Positions 63,179-64,000 of a stretch of 64,000 bases of DNA are shown here, piece after piece. Under the pieces are notes generated by a model that made no database searches, had not been told where the DNA came from, and saw only the letters and a list, made by a program, of their open reading frames with translations. The stretch lies in NCBI GenBank assembly GCA_945957605.1, contig CAMFLR010000016.1, forward strand, positions 110,513-174,512, written 5' to 3'. The position numbers were made by a program, and so were the translations under genes. How positions within the stretch are numbered: the stretch's first letter is position 1; each line of letters starts with the position of its first letter. The stretch is from an uncultured Isosphaeraceae bacterium (GTDB lineage: Bacteria; Planctomycetota; Planctomycetia; Isosphaerales; Isosphaeraceae).

Positions 63179-63709
63179 TCACGTCGCTTTGCGAGAAGTC
63201 CGTTTCGCCGGCTTCTCTTCCGGGGCCGGCTCATGGCTATGCGAATAACCTCCCCCATGATGATGGTGATGAAGCCCATCGCGTTGACCATTCGAAATCG
63301 GCGTCGTCGAAGTCAGCACGAGCTTGCCGGTCTCGACCCCTTTGGTGCAAATCATCGCGTCTGCGAGGGTTTTCACCATCTTCACCGGCCCTTTGAGCAA
63401 AATTACTTCCAGGCAGCGCTCAAAATCGAGATGGACGTGCGTCGTCGAAATCACGGCATCGACGTGCTGATGCTGAATCTCGGTGAGACGATCAGAAATC
63501 CGTCCGGCGTGATGGTTGTAAACGAGGGTTACCACGCCCATCGCGGGGCTTTCGTCGTTGCCGATCACCTCTTCGAGCAAGGCGTCGCGCATCAGGCCGC
63601 GCACCGCCTCGCTCCGGTTCGGGTAGTGATGCTCTTCACGATAGCGGTCGAATCGCTGGAGCAATTCCCCGCCAATGGCCACGCTAAATCGAACGAGCGG
63701 CTCTTTCAC
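63179..63709 (-). CDS. nikR: NikR-type nickel-responsive regulator
   Basis: A 176-residue ribbon-helix-helix regulator with a C-terminal ACT-like nickel domain. The RHH part is VRFSVAIGGELLQRFDRYREEHHYPNRSEAVRGLMRDAL. The four nickel ligands are in family spacing: His80, His91, His93 and Cys99 (QHQHVDAVISTTHVHLDFERC). A His-rich tail (LHHHHHGGGYSHSH) extends it by about 35 residues beyond usual NikR. The GTG start is decided by GGAGGG 7 bases ahead; that GGAGGG is partly formed by an upstream in-frame ATG codon, which would otherwise look like the start. No nickel transporter gene lies in the window. Confidence 0.9.
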   Translation of the reverse strand: MKEPLVRFSVAIGGELLQRFDRYREEHHYPNRSEAVRGLMRDALLEEVIGNDESPAMGVVTLVYNHHAGRISDRLTEIQHQHVDAVISTTHVHLDFERCLEVILLKGPVKMVKTLADAMICTKGVETGKLVLTSTTPISNGQRDGLHHHHHGGGYSHSHEPAPEEKPAKRTSRKAT

Positions 63710-63883
63710 CGAGAGTCCCTCCATGCCGGAACGGCGATCATTCCATCCTAACCCAACCCGCCATCTCCCGGCACCCGCGCGCAAAATCGTCCAGCCGATT
63801 CAACCGTTGTCAAACCGGCTGGACGATGTGTTTTGCATCAGGCTCAAAACTGATTCCGGAATGGTGGTCGAAATCGAGCTGTC

Positions 63884-63945
63884 GGGTGCCACTGGTGGTA
63901 CCCCACCAGTGCGTCGTAAGTGGCATCCGAAACACTGGTTGCGTA
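63884..63945. repeat. Nested-palindrome element, left half intact, right half decayed
   Basis: GGGTGC is followed by CACTGGTGG-TACC-CCACCAGTG, a third stem variant that is still perfectly paired. The right half is present only as CACTGGTTGCGTAC and lacks the closing arm. It lies in the 290-bp stretch after 63710 that has no gene I can support. Confidence 0.65.
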
Positions 63946-64000
63946 CACAATATTGTCCGGGATTCCTGTTTCGGTGAAGCCATTGTCGGATCGTCCGTCC

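Overview
The window reads as a chromosomal segment of a GC-rich member of the Planctomycetota. The strongest lineage marks are a YTV-family cell-wall protein with 16-residue repeats (30.6-32.1 kb), a PEP-CTERM sorted exported protein (20.8 kb), an exported CARDB-like protein carrying the planctomycete LExRxxLS N-terminal signature (19.1 kb), an FG-GAP/ASPIC lipoprotein, a sulfatase, HEAT-repeat and WD40 proteins with membrane anchors, and many secreted proteins of unknown role. Genus cannot be fixed from sequence reading alone. No rRNA, tRNA, CRISPR array, phage or transposase gene was found.

Layout. 0-4.5 kb: end of a nitrilase-superfamily amidohydrolase and a large TPR/FG-GAP/ASPIC lipoprotein. 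4.6-10.3 kb (minus): a tightly coupled set proS, small membrane protein, WecA/MraY-type glycosyl-phosphate transferase, O-antigen ligase. 10.6-16.2 kb: four tandem paralogues of a secreted BNR/Asp-box protein, followed on the other strand by a GYF-domain membrane protein whose reading frame is preceded by an in-frame TGA. 19-26 kb: exported CARDB-like protein, PEP-CTERM protein, YhaM-like HD nuclease, ribonuclease R and small genes. 26-34.5 kb: two HEAT-repeat proteins around an APC permease, the YTV protein, a patch of small orphan genes, FucU/RbsD and FHA proteins. 34.8-48.5 kb: glpD, GNAT, Rieske protein, CrtI-like desaturase, BshB1-like deacetylase, WD40 protein, proA-folP, a TlpA-like thioredoxin protein, then recO, a BamD-like lipoprotein and LptE. 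48.6-64 kb: sulfatase, a Pls/PosA-type single-module NRPS with three hexapeptide-repeat domains, a UDP-glycosyltransferase with a candidate BlaI-type operator, an active-site-eroded MoeA homologue, an ABC exporter pair, a quinone oxidoreductase, a glycosidase-like secreted protein, RbfA and NikR.

How it fits together. Most recognisable genes serve the envelope: O-antigen priming and ligation, LPS and outer-membrane-protein assembly lipoproteins, a cysteine-periodic cell-wall protein, PEP-CTERM cargo, MacB-like export and many secreted proteins. Housekeeping genes (proS, rnr, proA, folP, recO, glpD, rbfA) are interspersed, as is usual in this phylum.

Most worth a second look: (1) a family of short intergenic nested palindromes (six copies, full and partial) whose inner stems differ in sequence yet remain perfectly complementary; (2) the MoeA homologue lacking four family motifs; (3) a perfect 16-bp palindrome on the -10 region of the glycosyltransferase gene; (4) the fourfold BNR paralogue array; (5) the YTV protein with nine cysteines at exact 16-residue spacing; (6) the stop codon in front of the GYF-domain gene. 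All functional calls are by reading the sequence; no database search was run.
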